This document shows, piece after piece, positions 32,750 through 42,681 of a stretch of DNA of 64,000 bases; position 1 is the first letter of the stretch; every line of letters starts with the position of its first letter. The stretch comes from Bog-473 sp963763575 (GTDB lineage Bacteria > Actinomycetota > Acidimicrobiia > Acidimicrobiales > RAAP-2), in contig CAVXPD010000005.1 in NCBI GenBank assembly GCA_963763575.1, positions 148,361-212,360 of the forward strand, given 5' to 3'. A program made the translations under genes and the position numbers. The notes beneath the pieces are model-generated. The model made no database searches. It had not been told where the DNA came from and saw only the letters and a list, made by a program, of their open reading frames with translations.

Positions 32750-33436
32750 TCAGTAGGCGGGCAGCGCGATGAAGGCGATGAGGCAGGCGAAGAGCAGCGA
32801 CCCGACGAGCGTGCACGCGTGGAACACCTCGTGGAAGCCGAAGACCCGCGGCCACGGGTCGGGCCGCTTGCGCGCGTACACGAGCGCGCCGGCCGTGTAG
32901 GCGCACCCGCCGGCGATCATCAGGGCGAAGCCGGCCCAACCGAGTTGGTGCACCAACTCGGGCGCCACGACGACCGGCGGCGCCCAGCCGACGGCCACGT
33001 AGGGAATCGCTACCACCCATTGCGGCGCGTCGAGCCATACCTGGCGCAGCGTGATGCCCGCGGCCGCGCCGCCCCACACGAGCGCGAGCACCACCACCTG
33101 GGCCCACCCGGTCAGCGCCAGCGCCGCGACCGCCGTGGTCGTGCCGGCGATGCCGACGAAGATTGCGCTGTGATCGGCCCGTCGCATGCGGCGCCAGGCC
33201 GACGCCGACCAGCGCAACCGATGGAAGGCGGCGCTCGTGCCGAACATGACCAGCATGGCGGCCACGTAGACACCCAGCGCGGCCATGGTCCCGGCGTCGG
33301 GGGCAGCCGCGACCAGGAAGGGCCCGCCCACGAGCCAGCCCACGAACGCGGCCACGTGCAGCCAGCCGCGCAGAAGCGGGCGCTGCCCGCGGTTGTCGGC
33401 CAGCCGGCCCTGTTCGCCTTGCGCCAGTGTGGTCAC
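32750..33436 (-). CDS. trhA: Hemolysin III/PAQR-like membrane protein (TrhA family)
   Basis: 228 residues with seven predicted TM helices. Diagnostic residues are MFGTSAAFHRLRWS (first His), RRADHSAIF (Asp-His) and the C-terminal FHEVFHACTLVGSLLF (two His). In the family these form a metal site, as in adiponectin-receptor hydrolases. The bacterial members are linked to membrane-lipid homeostasis; the haemolysin name is historical. Its ATG overlaps the stop of serB by four bases, so it is translated with it. Confidence 0.85.
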   Translation of the reverse strand: MTTLAQGEQGRLADNRGQRPLLRGWLHVAAFVGWLVGGPFLVAAAPDAGTMAALGVYVAAMLVMFGTSAAFHRLRWSASAWRRMRRADHSAIFVGIAGTTTAVAALALTGWAQVVVLALVWGGAAAGITLRQVWLDAPQWVVAIPYVAVGWAPPVVVAPELVHQLGWAGFALMIAGGCAYTAGALVYARKRPDPWPRVFGFHEVFHACTLVGSLLFACLIAFIALPAY

Positions 33437-34641
33437 TGCGTCCTGGCCTCCTCCGAGCGGTCCGCCTGCTCCACCTCACGCCGCGAGATGCCGAGCAGGA
33501 AGAGGATGGCATCGAGGTAGGGCACGCTGAGCGCCGTGTCCGCGGCCGCGCGGACGACAGGCTTCGCGTTGAAGGCGATGCCGAGCCCGGCCGACGCCAG
33601 CATGTCGATGTCGTTGGCCCCGTCACCCACGGCGATCGTGCGCGACAGGGGGACGCCGGCCGACCGTGCGAAGCGCACCAGCGCATCCGCCTTGCCGGCG
33701 CGGTCGACGATCGGGCCGCGCAACTCGCCGGTGAGGACGCCGGCGTCGAGCACCAGTTCGTTGGCCGCGAGGTGGTCGATGCCGAGGTCGCGCACGAGGG
33801 ATTCGATCACCGCGGCGAAGCCGCCGCTTACCACGGCCACCTCGTAACCCAGCCGCTTGAGCGTGCGCACGAGGGTGCGAGCACCGGGCGCCAGGAGCAT
33901 CGCGTCGCGCACCGCTTCGAGATCGGACTCCTTGAGCCCGACCAAGAGGCGTACCCGCCGGCGCAGAGCCTCCTCGAAGTCGATCTCCCCCGCCATCGCG
34001 GCCTCGGTGACCGCCGCGACCTCGTCCCCGCAACCACTGCGTTGTGCCAGGAGGTCTATCGCCTCTCCCTGCACGAGAGTGGAGTCCGCGTCGAGGACGA
34101 TCAGGTGCTTCGCCCGGCGGTGCAGTCCTGCCGTCTGCACCGCGATGTCGACCTCGTGGCGCGCCGCATCGGCTGCCAGCGCGCGCCGAAGCGCGTCGAG
34201 GTCGGCGCCCGCCACCTGGAGCTCGTAGCTGTGCACCGGGTAGGCGGAGAGACGGGCGATGCGTTCGATGTTCCCGCCGCTCCCTGCCACCGCGGCGCAC
34301 ACGCTCGCCAGCGCGTGGGCGTCGATCTCGGGCGCGAGGACGGTGACGAGGTGTCGGTCCGTCGGCGCGTCGAGCTCGGCCTCGGTGAGCGGCTCGACGG
34401 TGACCTCCGACCCTGTGCCGGAAAGTCCACGCGCCAGCGAAGACTGCGCGCCGTCGACGGCGGCGGGCGCCAGAGCGACCTCGACGCAGAGGAGCAGGCG
34501 GCCGTGCACGCGGACCTGCTCTACGTCTTGCACCCCGACGCCCAGCTGCGCCAGGGAGGCGAACAGCCGTGCAGCCGTTCCCGGCCGGTCCTGCCCTCGC
34601 ACCGTGACCACGTGGGGAGTGGGCGGCTGATCCACGCTCAC
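33433..34641 (-). CDS. serB: Phosphoserine phosphatase with two ACT-type domains
   Basis: 402 residues from GTG 34641, which overlaps the stop of the upstream acyltransferase gene (GTGA). Residues about 8-80 (HVVTVRGQDRPGTAARLFAS) and 95-170 are ACT-like regulatory domains. The HAD phosphatase domain follows, with motif I VLDADSTLVQGEAIDLLA, motif II VVSGGF, a Lys in DRAGKADAL and motif III VGDGANDIDML. It catalyses the last step of serine synthesis, phosphoserine to serine. The ACT pair suggests amino-acid feedback. A much longer open frame to 36612 on this strand is a shadow. Confidence 0.92.
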   Translation of the reverse strand: MSVDQPPTPHVVTVRGQDRPGTAARLFASLAQLGVGVQDVEQVRVHGRLLLCVEVALAPAAVDGAQSSLARGLSGTGSEVTVEPLTEAELDAPTDRHLVTVLAPEIDAHALASVCAAVAGSGGNIERIARLSAYPVHSYELQVAGADLDALRRALAADAARHEVDIAVQTAGLHRRAKHLIVLDADSTLVQGEAIDLLAQRSGCGDEVAAVTEAAMAGEIDFEEALRRRVRLLVGLKESDLEAVRDAMLLAPGARTLVRTLKRLGYEVAVVSGGFAAVIESLVRDLGIDHLAANELVLDAGVLTGELRGPIVDRAGKADALVRFARSAGVPLSRTIAVGDGANDIDMLASAGLGIAFNAKPVVRAAADTALSVPYLDAILFLLGISRREVEQADRSEEARTQ

Positions 34642-35300
34642 GAGAGGGTGAGGTCCTTCTCGTCGACCCACCCCGTGCCCTCGATCCAGCGCCGCACGAT
34701 GCGGGCCGGCACCCCGGCGACGACGCAGCGGTCGGGCACCTCGCCGCGCACCACTGCGCCGGCCGCGACGACGACATGCTCGCCGATCCGTGCACCCGGA
34801 AGGATGACGGCGTTCGCCCCGATCCAGCTTCCGGAGCCGACGCGCACCGCAGATTCCGTCGGCCATTGCCGGCCGATGGGAACGACCGGATCGAGGTACG
34901 TGTGGTTCTGGTCGGTGATGTACACGTAGGGACCGGTTTGGATGTCGTCGCCCAGCGCGATCTCCCAGTGGCCCACGATGTGCGAACCCCGCCCGATGAG
35001 GCAGCGGCTGCCGATGGACACGACGGGGTCGGTCGGCATCACCTGCCCCGGCGCCATCCCGGCCGAGAGGGAGACGCCCGGTCCCACGATGGTCTCGGCC
35101 CCGATGTGAATGAGGTGCTCGTTGTAGACGGCGCCCGGCGGGAACAGCAGACAGGCGCCGCGGCCCATGGCCCCGAAGCGACGGCCCCGTTCGTCGTCGG
35201 GCCCGATGGCGCCGAGCTCGCCCGCCGCGTCCCAGGCGGCGCGCACCAGATGCGAGAGCGCGCGCCGCAGGGGTCCGGGAAGGGAGCGGGCCCAGGTCAC
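34638..35300 (-). CDS. Hexapeptide-repeat (left-handed beta-helix) acyltransferase
   Basis: 220 residues from GTG 35300. The C-terminal two thirds consist of hexapeptide turns: IGAETIVGPGVSLSAG, IGSRCLIGRGSHIVG, ITDQNHTYLDP with the probable catalytic His, VRVGSGSWIGANAVILPGA and VVVAAGAVVRGEVPDRCVVA. Such enzymes move acetyl or other acyl groups to sugars or amino acids and work as trimers. The first gene of a translationally coupled minus run with serB and trhA. Start assigned by removing the atypical upstream segment; uncertain by a few codons. Confidence 0.8.
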   Translation of the reverse strand: MTWARSLPGPLRRALSHLVRAAWDAAGELGAIGPDDERGRRFGAMGRGACLLFPPGAVYNEHLIHIGAETIVGPGVSLSAGMAPGQVMPTDPVVSIGSRCLIGRGSHIVGHWEIALGDDIQTGPYVYITDQNHTYLDPVVPIGRQWPTESAVRVGSGSWIGANAVILPGARIGEHVVVAAGAVVRGEVPDRCVVAGVPARIVRRWIEGTGWVDEKDLTLS

Positions 35301-35382
35301 GTCGGAATCGTAGGGGTCTGCCCGCCGGACCACGAAACGACGTGCCCACCGTGGCAAATGGGGGCATGGGTACACTCGCGTC

Positions 35383-37092
35383 GTGCGCACGCATCCCCCG
35401 GGCGGCGGCTCCGACGCGGGGTTGCCGGGTCCGCCGGAAAACCGCCCGCTGAGCCGCCGCAACTTCCTTCAACTGTCGGCGTTGGGTGCTGCCGGGCTCG
35501 CCGCCACCACCCACGAAGGAAGCAGGGGCAAGCCGCACGCACGGGCCCGCAAGCCAGAAGGCGTGAACGAACCGGCGCTCGTCGACACCGTGCTGCCGAG
35601 TGGAGTCACCGTGCCGACCGCGCCATGGCTGATCGCCGAGAACGCCCGCCCCGGCACGCTCAACTGGATCTGCAACTTCGTCCAACCCAATCACGCGCTC
35701 GAAGGGTTCGCCAGCCAGGTGAGCGCCGTGCATGGCGACGACGTGGCGCTGTTCGTCAACACGATGACGGCGCGCGCCGTGCGGGTCCAGGCCTATCGGA
35801 TGGGGTACTACCAGGGCCTCGGCGGGCGCCTGGTGTGGCAGAGCGACTTCGTGGCGGCGAAGACGCAGCCTGCGCCGGTGTTCACCCCGGGCGTGGGGAC
35901 GATCAGCTGCCCGTGGAGCCCCACGATGACGATCACCGTCGCGAAGGACTGGCCGCCCGGCTGCTACCTCCTCAAACTGGTGGGCGACGGGGGGGAAGAG
36001 CAGTTCGTGCCGATCACCGTGCGCGACGACACCTCCATGGCCTCGTTCGTCATTCAGAACAGCGTGACCACCTGGCAGGCCTACAACCTCTGGGGCGACT
36101 ACAGCCTCTACTACGGCGCCATCGGAGCCGGTGGGCAGGACTTCGCCAACCGGTCGCGCATCGTGTCCTTCGACCGCCCGTACCCGCAGACCTGGGCGTC
36201 CGGCGCGGCGGACTTCGTCGGCAACGAACTCCCGCTGCTGTTCCACCTCGAGAGCCTGGGCCTCGACCTGACCTACTGGACCGACGTCGACCTGCACGAG
36301 CGGCCGCAGCTGTTGGCCAACCACCGCTGCCTGTTCAGCCTCGGGCACGACGAATACTGGTCCACCCCGATGCGCCAAGGCGCCGCAGCCGCCAACGAGG
36401 CGGGGGTAAACCTCGCCTTTCTCGGCGCCAACGCCTGCTATCGCCAGATCCGTCTGGAGCCATCGTCGGTCGGGCCCAACCGGCTCCAGGTCTGCTACAA
36501 GGACGCCACAGAGGACCCCATGGCCCGGGAGCAACCCGCACTCACCACCGTCAACTGGGACCAGGCGCCGGTGAGCAACCCCGAGTCCACCCTCATCGGC
36601 TCCATGTACCAATCGGTCGGGGCCGAGGCCGACATGGTGGTCACGGACTCGGCCTCGTGGCTCTACAAGGGCTGCAACCTCACCGACGGCTACACGTTCC
36701 CAAAGGTGATCTTGGGGGAGTACGACCGGTACGTGCCGTCATTCCCCGGTCCGCGCAACTGCGACGTGCTCGCCCACTCCCCCGTGCCGCACCAATCCAA
36801 CTGGTCCGACATCACCTATTACACCGCCCCGGGGAACGGAGGCGGCGTGCTCGCCACGGGGTCGGCGAGCTTCGTCGCTCAGCTCTCGACCACCGGCGTC
36901 ATCCCGTCGCTCGTGATCCCGGGACCCTTTCCGGGGGTGACCGAGATCTTCCGGCGCGCCATGGAGAACGTGTACGGCCGCTTCGGGCTGGGACCCGCCA
37001 GTTCCTACGGCGCCTCGGGCGGCAACTGGAGCGCGGTCTATTCCGGCGGCGCGGCCGCGGCCGGCACGGCTGCGGGCACCAACGCAGCATGA
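35383..37092 (+). CDS. Tat-exported N,N-dimethylformamidase beta subunit-like protein
   Basis: 569 residues. A twin-arginine signal SRRNFLQLSALGAAGLAATT lies at about residues 25-44, so the folded protein is exported. The rest resembles the large subunit of dimethylformamidase: VQAYRMGYYQGLGGRLVWQS, SFVIQNSVTTWQAYNLWGDY, IVSFDRPY, LTYWTDVDLHERPQLL and FSLGHDEYWSTPMR. The HDEYW motif contains the proposed metal ligands of the family. No small alpha subunit is adjacent. Real substrates of such homologues are mostly unknown. It is followed by an exported GH43 gene on the same strand. Confidence 0.82.
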   Translation: MRTHPPGGGSDAGLPGPPENRPLSRRNFLQLSALGAAGLAATTHEGSRGKPHARARKPEGVNEPALVDTVLPSGVTVPTAPWLIAENARPGTLNWICNFVQPNHALEGFASQVSAVHGDDVALFVNTMTARAVRVQAYRMGYYQGLGGRLVWQSDFVAAKTQPAPVFTPGVGTISCPWSPTMTITVAKDWPPGCYLLKLVGDGGEEQFVPITVRDDTSMASFVIQNSVTTWQAYNLWGDYSLYYGAIGAGGQDFANRSRIVSFDRPYPQTWASGAADFVGNELPLLFHLESLGLDLTYWTDVDLHERPQLLANHRCLFSLGHDEYWSTPMRQGAAAANEAGVNLAFLGANACYRQIRLEPSSVGPNRLQVCYKDATEDPMAREQPALTTVNWDQAPVSNPESTLIGSMYQSVGAEADMVVTDSASWLYKGCNLTDGYTFPKVILGEYDRYVPSFPGPRNCDVLAHSPVPHQSNWSDITYYTAPGNGGGVLATGSASFVAQLSTTGVIPSLVIPGPFPGVTEIFRRAMENVYGRFGLGPASSYGASGGNWSAVYSGGAAAAGTAAGTNAA

Positions 37093-37187
37093 ACGACACC
37101 GGGCGAGCACGGGCGGCATCGCCGCCGGGGTGACGTGGATCGCTCGGTCGGCGCGCTCCCCATCCGGCGGAGGGCCGGAGCAAGGGC

Positions 37188-38294
37188 ATGAGGCTCACCG
37201 CGTCGACGACGGTGGTGGGCCTGTGCCTCGGCCTCGTCGTCGTCGCGGTCGTCGGCGCGACGGCCGCTCTGACGGTCCCGGCGGTGGCGGGCTCGCCCGA
37301 GGCCCCCGTCCACGGGGCACCGGCGCTGTCTGCCACCGCGGCGCACGACTCGCCGCCGCCGGACGCCGACCCGGCCGCGCCCGGGACGTTCGTCAGCTTC
37401 GGCGGCGACCAAACGGACCCTTTCATGTTCGCCGACGGGGAGACCTACTACCTCTTCACCTCGCGCGAAGGATACGGAGCAGACGCCAACGTGCCCGTGC
37501 GCACGGCCACCGTCGTCGGACGCTGGGGGCCGGTGAGCGACGCGCTGCCCGAGCTCCCGGCGTGGGCCGCGCCCGGCTGGGCCTGGGCGCCTGACGTGCA
37601 CCGCTTCGGAAACCACGACGTGTTGTACTTCACCGCCCTGCTGCGTGGCTCCTCGCCGGCCACCATGTGCATCGGTGCCGCCGTCGGCACCCGCATCAGC
37701 GGGCCGTTCGTGACTCTCCCGGCACCCTTCGTCTGCCAGGCGTCGCTCGGCGGCTCCATCGACCCGCGTACGTTCGTGGACGGCGACGGCCAGGCCTACC
37801 TGCTCTGGAAGTCGGACCAGAACGCCGTGTCGCAGGCCACGCCGACGCAGATCTACAGCCAGCCGATCAGCGCAGACGGCCTGCAGCTGCTGGGCCGGCC
37901 GACGCAGATCTTCGGGCCGGACGAAGCCTGGCAGGGCGAGATCGTCGAAGCGCCCGACCTCGTCGAGGTCGCGGGCGCCTACTTCCTCTTCTATTCCGGG
38001 TCATGGTTCAACCAGCCGGGCTACGCCATCGGCGTCGCGCCGTGCGCGGGGCCGCTCGGTCCGTGCGCCGACACGTCACCCGCCCCGTTGCTCGGGTCCA
38101 ACGAACAGGGCACCGGACCGGGCGAGGAGTCCGTCTTTGCCGACGACCGCGGGATCTGGCTGGTCTACGCGCCGTTCCAGTCCTCGTTCGTGCCGCTCTT
38201 GACCCCGCCCCGCCCCGCGACCGCCGCCCGCCTGGGCTTCAGCAGCGCCGGCGTGTATCTGGCCGCGACGCCGACGAGTCCCGCGGACGTCTGA
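37188..38294 (+). CDS. Exported glycoside hydrolase family 43-like protein
   Basis: 368 residues. A hydrophobic signal (residues 8-35) precedes a five-bladed propeller with DQTDPFMFADGETYYLFTS (the catalytic-base Asp of GH43 lies in such a D-P motif). GWAWAPDVHRFG, GGSIDPRTFVDGDGQAYLLW (the pKa-modulating Asp) and QGEIVEAPDLVEVAGAYFLF (the acid Glu) complete the triad. It would cut arabinan, xylan or similar furanosides outside the cell. It follows the dimethylformamidase-like gene by about 95 bp and precedes a DUF3048 lipoprotein gene. Confidence 0.84.
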   Translation: MRLTASTTVVGLCLGLVVVAVVGATAALTVPAVAGSPEAPVHGAPALSATAAHDSPPPDADPAAPGTFVSFGGDQTDPFMFADGETYYLFTSREGYGADANVPVRTATVVGRWGPVSDALPELPAWAAPGWAWAPDVHRFGNHDVLYFTALLRGSSPATMCIGAAVGTRISGPFVTLPAPFVCQASLGGSIDPRTFVDGDGQAYLLWKSDQNAVSQATPTQIYSQPISADGLQLLGRPTQIFGPDEAWQGEIVEAPDLVEVAGAYFLFYSGSWFNQPGYAIGVAPCAGPLGPCADTSPAPLLGSNEQGTGPGEESVFADDRGIWLVYAPFQSSFVPLLTPPRPATAARLGFSSAGVYLAATPTSPADV

Positions 38295-38361
38295 CCTGCG
38301 GCCCGGCGCGGCGAGCTGCCACCACTTGGGACCCCCGTCCACCTACGATCGCGCCGCAGAA

Positions 38362-39438
38362 ATGACCAGACTCGACGTACACCGCCCACGGGCGCGCCGC
38401 CCGCTCGCGTGGGGCGTCGTGGCCTCCGCCGGGCTTGCTGGGCTGATCTTGAGCGCCTGTTCGTCCTCACCCGCCCAGGACGCCGCGCCCCCGAAGCCCA
38501 AGCAGACGACGACCAGCACCACCAAGGCGCCGGCGCCGGTGTGCCCGCTCACGGGCGTGCCCGCGCCGGGGGGGTCGGTGCCCCAGCGCCCGGCCATGGC
38601 CGTGAAGATCGACAACTACCCGTCCGGCCGGCCCCAATCGGGCTTGGACCAGGCCGACATCGTCTTCGAGGAGCCGGTCGAGGGCGGCATCACCCGCTAC
38701 GCCGCCGTCTTCCAGTGCCAGAACGTGGCGCTCATCGGACCGGTCCGCTCGGCCCGCAACGTCGACATCGGCATCCTGGGGCAGCTGGGCAACCCACTCT
38801 TGGCCCACGTCGGCGGCATCAACCCGGTCATCGCCAACATCGACGCATCACCCCTCGTCAACGTCGACCTCGGCGCCAGCGACTCTCTGCTGATCCATCC
38901 GGCGGGTCGTGTTTCCCCCGACGCCGACTACACGTCGACCGCGATCGTCTTCGGCACGCACCCGACGATGAACACCCCGCCACAGCCGCTGTTCACGTAC
39001 TCGTTGGCGCCGGCCGGGGGGACTCCCGCGGCCTCCTTGAACATCGACTTCTCGGGGACCTCGAACGTCACGTGGAAATGGAACGCGACCACCGGCACCT
39101 TCCAGCGCTACTACGACGGGACGACGCCCGACCTGCTGGCCAACGGCGTCCAGAACCAGGCGTCCAACGTGATCGTGCAGTACGTGTCGATCAGCTACGG
39201 GCCGTGGGCCGAGAACTCCGAGGGCGCGCTCGAGGTCCAGGCCGACCTCTACCCCAACGCCAGCGGCAACGCGATCGTCTTCCGCAACGGGCAGGAGATC
39301 CAGGGCACCTGGCACCGCTCGACGCTGGCGTCGCCCACGCAATTCGTGAACGCGGCCGGCCAGACCATCCCGATGATGCCCGGGCCCACCTGGGTCGAGC
39401 TCGTGCCCAACACGATCATGGCGGTCACCACGCCCTAG
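38362..39438 (+). CDS. DUF3048 lipoprotein (YerB-like)
   Basis: 358 residues from ATG 38362. The lipobox LSAC is at about residue 30 after a TM-like core, followed by a Lys/Thr-rich linker. The DUF3048 signature is clear: RPAMAVKIDNYPSGRPQSGL, ADIVFEEPVEGGITRYAAVF, IGPVRSARNVDI and the C-terminal GTWVRS-like GTWHRSTLASP with PGPTWVELVP. YerB-type proteins are exported and of unknown biochemical role. It is convergent with the acyltransferase gene, eight bases from the latter's reconstructed end. Confidence 0.87.
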   Translation: MTRLDVHRPRARRPLAWGVVASAGLAGLILSACSSSPAQDAAPPKPKQTTTSTTKAPAPVCPLTGVPAPGGSVPQRPAMAVKIDNYPSGRPQSGLDQADIVFEEPVEGGITRYAAVFQCQNVALIGPVRSARNVDIGILGQLGNPLLAHVGGINPVIANIDASPLVNVDLGASDSLLIHPAGRVSPDADYTSTAIVFGTHPTMNTPPQPLFTYSLAPAGGTPAASLNIDFSGTSNVTWKWNATTGTFQRYYDGTTPDLLANGVQNQASNVIVQYVSISYGPWAENSEGALEVQADLYPNASGNAIVFRNGQEIQGTWHRSTLASPTQFVNAAGQTIPMMPGPTWVELVPNTIMAVTTP

Positions 39439-39445
39439 CCGATCC

Positions 39446-41618
39446 TCAGAACACCCCGTCCGTAGCGACCTCGAGCTGCGCGCCGACCGCCGGGGTCAGC
39501 CAGTTGGCGTACGTCGCGGTGATGTGGTTGTCGTCGCGGTAGACGAGCAGGTTTCCCACGATGACGGTGCAGGTGCTCGAGATGCAGAACCACGGGTCGG
39601 TGTCCACGTAGCCGGCGCCGGTCGAGGCTGCGACAGCCTTCTCCTGCGGGATCCCGCTCGGGTTGTAGTACGGATAGTGCTTCGGGATCGCACAGGATGG
39701 GCGTGTTCGACAGGTTCTCGCTGAGGCACTGGGGCACGTTCTGCTGCGGATAGGGGTCGTCGCCCATCAGCACCACGCGGCCGCTCGTGTCCTTCTGGAT
39801 CGTGGTGATCATCTCGGTCAACCCGGACAGCCACGCCGGACCGTCGACGATGACGTGGTCGTTGGCGATGCCGTACTCGCGGGAGAACCCGAGGATCACC
39901 ACGGCCGGATGGAGCGTGGCCATGCGTGCGAGTTCGGCCGTCTTCCACTCGTCGCACTCGGTGTACGACCGCCCGAGCTCGGGGCTGTAGACGGGGACGT
40001 CGACGGGAGGGCACGTCGCCTTGGCCATGACGACGAGGGCGTCGTGCTGCTGGTTGGCCAGGCTGTCGATCGCCGGGAACCACTGGAGCGCGTGGGAGTC
40101 GCCGAAGAGCACGATGGTCTTGGCGGAGGTCGTGTCACCGTAGAGACAGGAGTGCACGGAGGCGTCCGTGAAGCTGTTGAAGCACCCGTCGTCCTCTGGC
40201 ACCGGGAGGTCCGCTGCCGCGTCGACGAGGGAGGGGGTGAGGTTGGCGGGCACGTTCGGGTTCGCCAGCGACTCGTAGACCTGTTTGTTGACCTGCGTGT
40301 TGAGGGAGTCGGCGGCCGAGACCGCCGGCGACACTGTGGGCGACGACCGGCTATGGGGGTCACGGGCGGCCGACAGCCGCACGACGCTGGCATGGCCGCT
40401 GCCCACCGGCGGCGGCACCGCTGCCACCACCGCGACCGCCATCGCGGCGGCACCGAGGCTGAGCGCCCCGCCGGCGAGCAGGCTGCGCGCCTTGCCGGCC
40501 GAGAGCCAGGCCGAACGCCGCAGCGGCTGCTCGACCAAGACCGTGGTCAGCGCCGCAAGCAGGAGGCTGAACAGCCCGATCCCCACCTTCTGCCCGAGCT
40601 CGAGCTGATGGCCGAGGACGAAGGGGGCGAGGATCAGGGCCGGCCAGTGCCACAGGTACCAGGTGTAGGAAACGGCGCCGATGGCCCGCATGGGGGCCAG
40701 GCCCAGCAGGCGACCAGGCCCGGCCCGCACCCAGCGGGTGCCCGCCACGAGCGCAGCTCCCGTGCCGGCCACGGGGATCAGTGCGGCGGGTCCCGGAAAA
40801 GGCGTCTGCGCGCCGAAGGTCGCAAGCGACCACCCCACGGCGGCGAGGCCGGCCCAGCCCAAGACGCCCGCCGCCCACGCGGGGAGCCGTTGGCCATTCG
40901 TCACCGCCAACGCCAGGAAGCCGCCGAGCGCCAGTTCCCACGCTCTCGTCGGCAGCGAGAAGAACGCCCAGGGCTGATTCGCGTTCGTCAAATACACGCA
41001 CAACCAGAACGAGAGCACCCCGATCACCGCGAGCACGGCGAGCACTGGGCCGCGGCGCGCCGCCGTGGCCGTCTGCTGGTGGCGGCCGCCATTCCAGAAG
41101 CGACGGCCGACGAGATAGGCCGCCAGGAGCAAAAGCGGCCAGAGGAGGTAGAACTGCTCCTCCACGCCGAGCGACCAGTAGTTCTGCAGCGGCGACACCG
41201 GGCCCTGCGCACTCAGATAGTTGGTTGCTTGGAACGCAAAGCGGTAATTCCCGACGTAGAGGGCGCAGGCCACCGCGTCCTTGGCCACGGCGGTCGCCTC
41301 GAGGGGACTCGTGACGACGATGGACACGAGCAGGGTCACAACGATGACGAGCACCGCCGACGGCAGCAGCCGCCGGGCACGTCGGGCGTAGAAACCGGCG
41401 AAAGAAAGGTGCCCACCCTGACTCACCTCTTTCCAGAGAAGTGAGGTGATCAGGTACCCAGAGATGACGAAGAAGACGTCGACACCGACATAGCCTCCGG
41501 GCACCGGCAGGCCACAGTGATAGGCGACGACGGCGAGGATGGCGACGGCGCGGAGCCCCTCGATGTCAGCCCGCCGCCGGAGCCGCGGCCCCTGTGCTTT
41601 GTCCCTGCTGTCGGCCAT
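39446..41618 (-). CDS. OafA-type acyltransferase with C-terminal SGNH domain (frameshifted)
   Basis: An N-terminal acyltransferase-3 domain of about ten TM helices (RRRADIEGLRAVAILAVVAYH, GVDVFFVISGYLI, RRARRLLP, YWSLGVEEQFYLLWP) joins a periplasmic SGNH domain with VLFGDSHALQWFP. It O-acylates a surface glycan. The uninterrupted frame loses homology near 39693 (after NTPILCD) and stops at 39435. One base over, the sequence resumes as IPKHYPYYNPSGIPQEK and ends DNHITATYANWLTP at a stop at 39446-39448, restoring the catalytic Asp-His block. Either a sequencing indel or a real lesion of the SGNH domain. Confidence 0.85.
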
Positions 41619-41735
41619 GTGTCGGTTCGTCCGGCTCCATCTTCACCGACAGGCGGGCTCTTCCGCGGCACACGCCGACGGAGGAGGTCAACCCGTGAGG
41701 CAGACCGTCCTCCGGGCAGTGCAGACTAGGCCGCC

Positions 41736-42512
41736 ATGGGCGAGGCAGCCACCTTCCGACTCGATGGCCACGTGGCCACCATCACCTACAACCGGCCCCA
41801 GGCCCTCAACGCCATCAACGGCGAGATGCGGCGTGACCTCAACGACGCCTTTGCACGTTTCCGCGATGACGACGAGGCCTGGGTGGCCATCGTCACGGGC
41901 GCGGGTCGGGCCTTTTGCGCCGGCGCCGACCTGCGGGACGGAGCCGGGTCTACCGGGGAGTTCGCCGGCACCTTCTGGGAGAAGCCGACCCTCAATTCCT
42001 TCGAGAGCGGGTGGGAGATCTTCAAGCCCGTCATCGCGGCGGTCAACGGGTACTGCCTGGGCTACGGCCTCACCCTGGCCAGCTGGTGCGACTTCGTCGT
42101 GGCGAGCGACCGCGCCGAGTTCGGTCTCCCCGAAGTGCGCCTCGGTGTCCCAGCCATCGTCGCGTCGATACGCCTGCCGCAGCGTCTCAACTGGGCGGAC
42201 GCCATGGAGCTCTTGCTGACCGGGGAGCGCTTCACCGCCGAGCGGGCGCACGCCATGGGTCTGGTCTGGAGGGTCGTGCCGCACGAGTCTCTGCTCGAAG
42301 AGGCGAACGCGCTCGCGTCACGCCTCTTGAACGGGGCGCCCCTGGCGCAACGAGCCATGAAGGAGATGGCCGCGCGGACCCGGCACATGCCGGCGCTCGA
42401 AGCCATCCGTTTCGGTGAGACCATGCGCCACGTCGCCACGTCGACCCGCGACGCGGCGGAAGGCGTGCAAGCCGCGGCGGAGCACCGTCCGCCCAACTGG
42501 AGCGGGCGATAG
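41736..42512 (+). CDS. Enoyl-CoA hydratase/isomerase family protein
   Basis: 258 residues of the crotonase family. VATITYNRPQALNAINGEM leads to the oxyanion loop AIVTGAGRAFCAGADLRDG, then AAVNGYCLGYGLTLASWCDF and FGLPEVRLGVPAIVASIRLP with the Glu position. NGAPLAQRAMKEMA closes the C-terminal helix. It likely hydrates or isomerises a fatty or aromatic acyl-CoA. ACTAGG lies a few bases upstream of the ATG, with no obvious ribosome binding site, so a leaderless transcript is possible. It is divergent from the acyltransferase gene. Confidence 0.87.
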   Translation: MGEAATFRLDGHVATITYNRPQALNAINGEMRRDLNDAFARFRDDDEAWVAIVTGAGRAFCAGADLRDGAGSTGEFAGTFWEKPTLNSFESGWEIFKPVIAAVNGYCLGYGLTLASWCDFVVASDRAEFGLPEVRLGVPAIVASIRLPQRLNWADAMELLLTGERFTAERAHAMGLVWRVVPHESLLEEANALASRLLNGAPLAQRAMKEMAARTRHMPALEAIRFGETMRHVATSTRDAAEGVQAAAEHRPPNWSGR

Positions 42513-42681
42513 CCGGAGACGTCGATCCGGCACGGGCCCGGACCTCGGGCCTCGTCGACCAGATTGGGCCTCGGCAACCGCCATTCTCGGACCGGGGCTG
42601 GATCTTCGCCGACGTCGCGGCGCTGATCGCTCGACTCACGTGACCGGCCCGACCGCGGGGCTCGGCCGCGACCGCCCTGGG

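Noticed and set aside
33433..36612. A 1059-codon open frame on the minus strand
   Set aside because: Only the last 402 codons (from 34641) match SerB; the rest is antisense to the dimethylformamidase-like gene and overlaps the acyltransferase gene.
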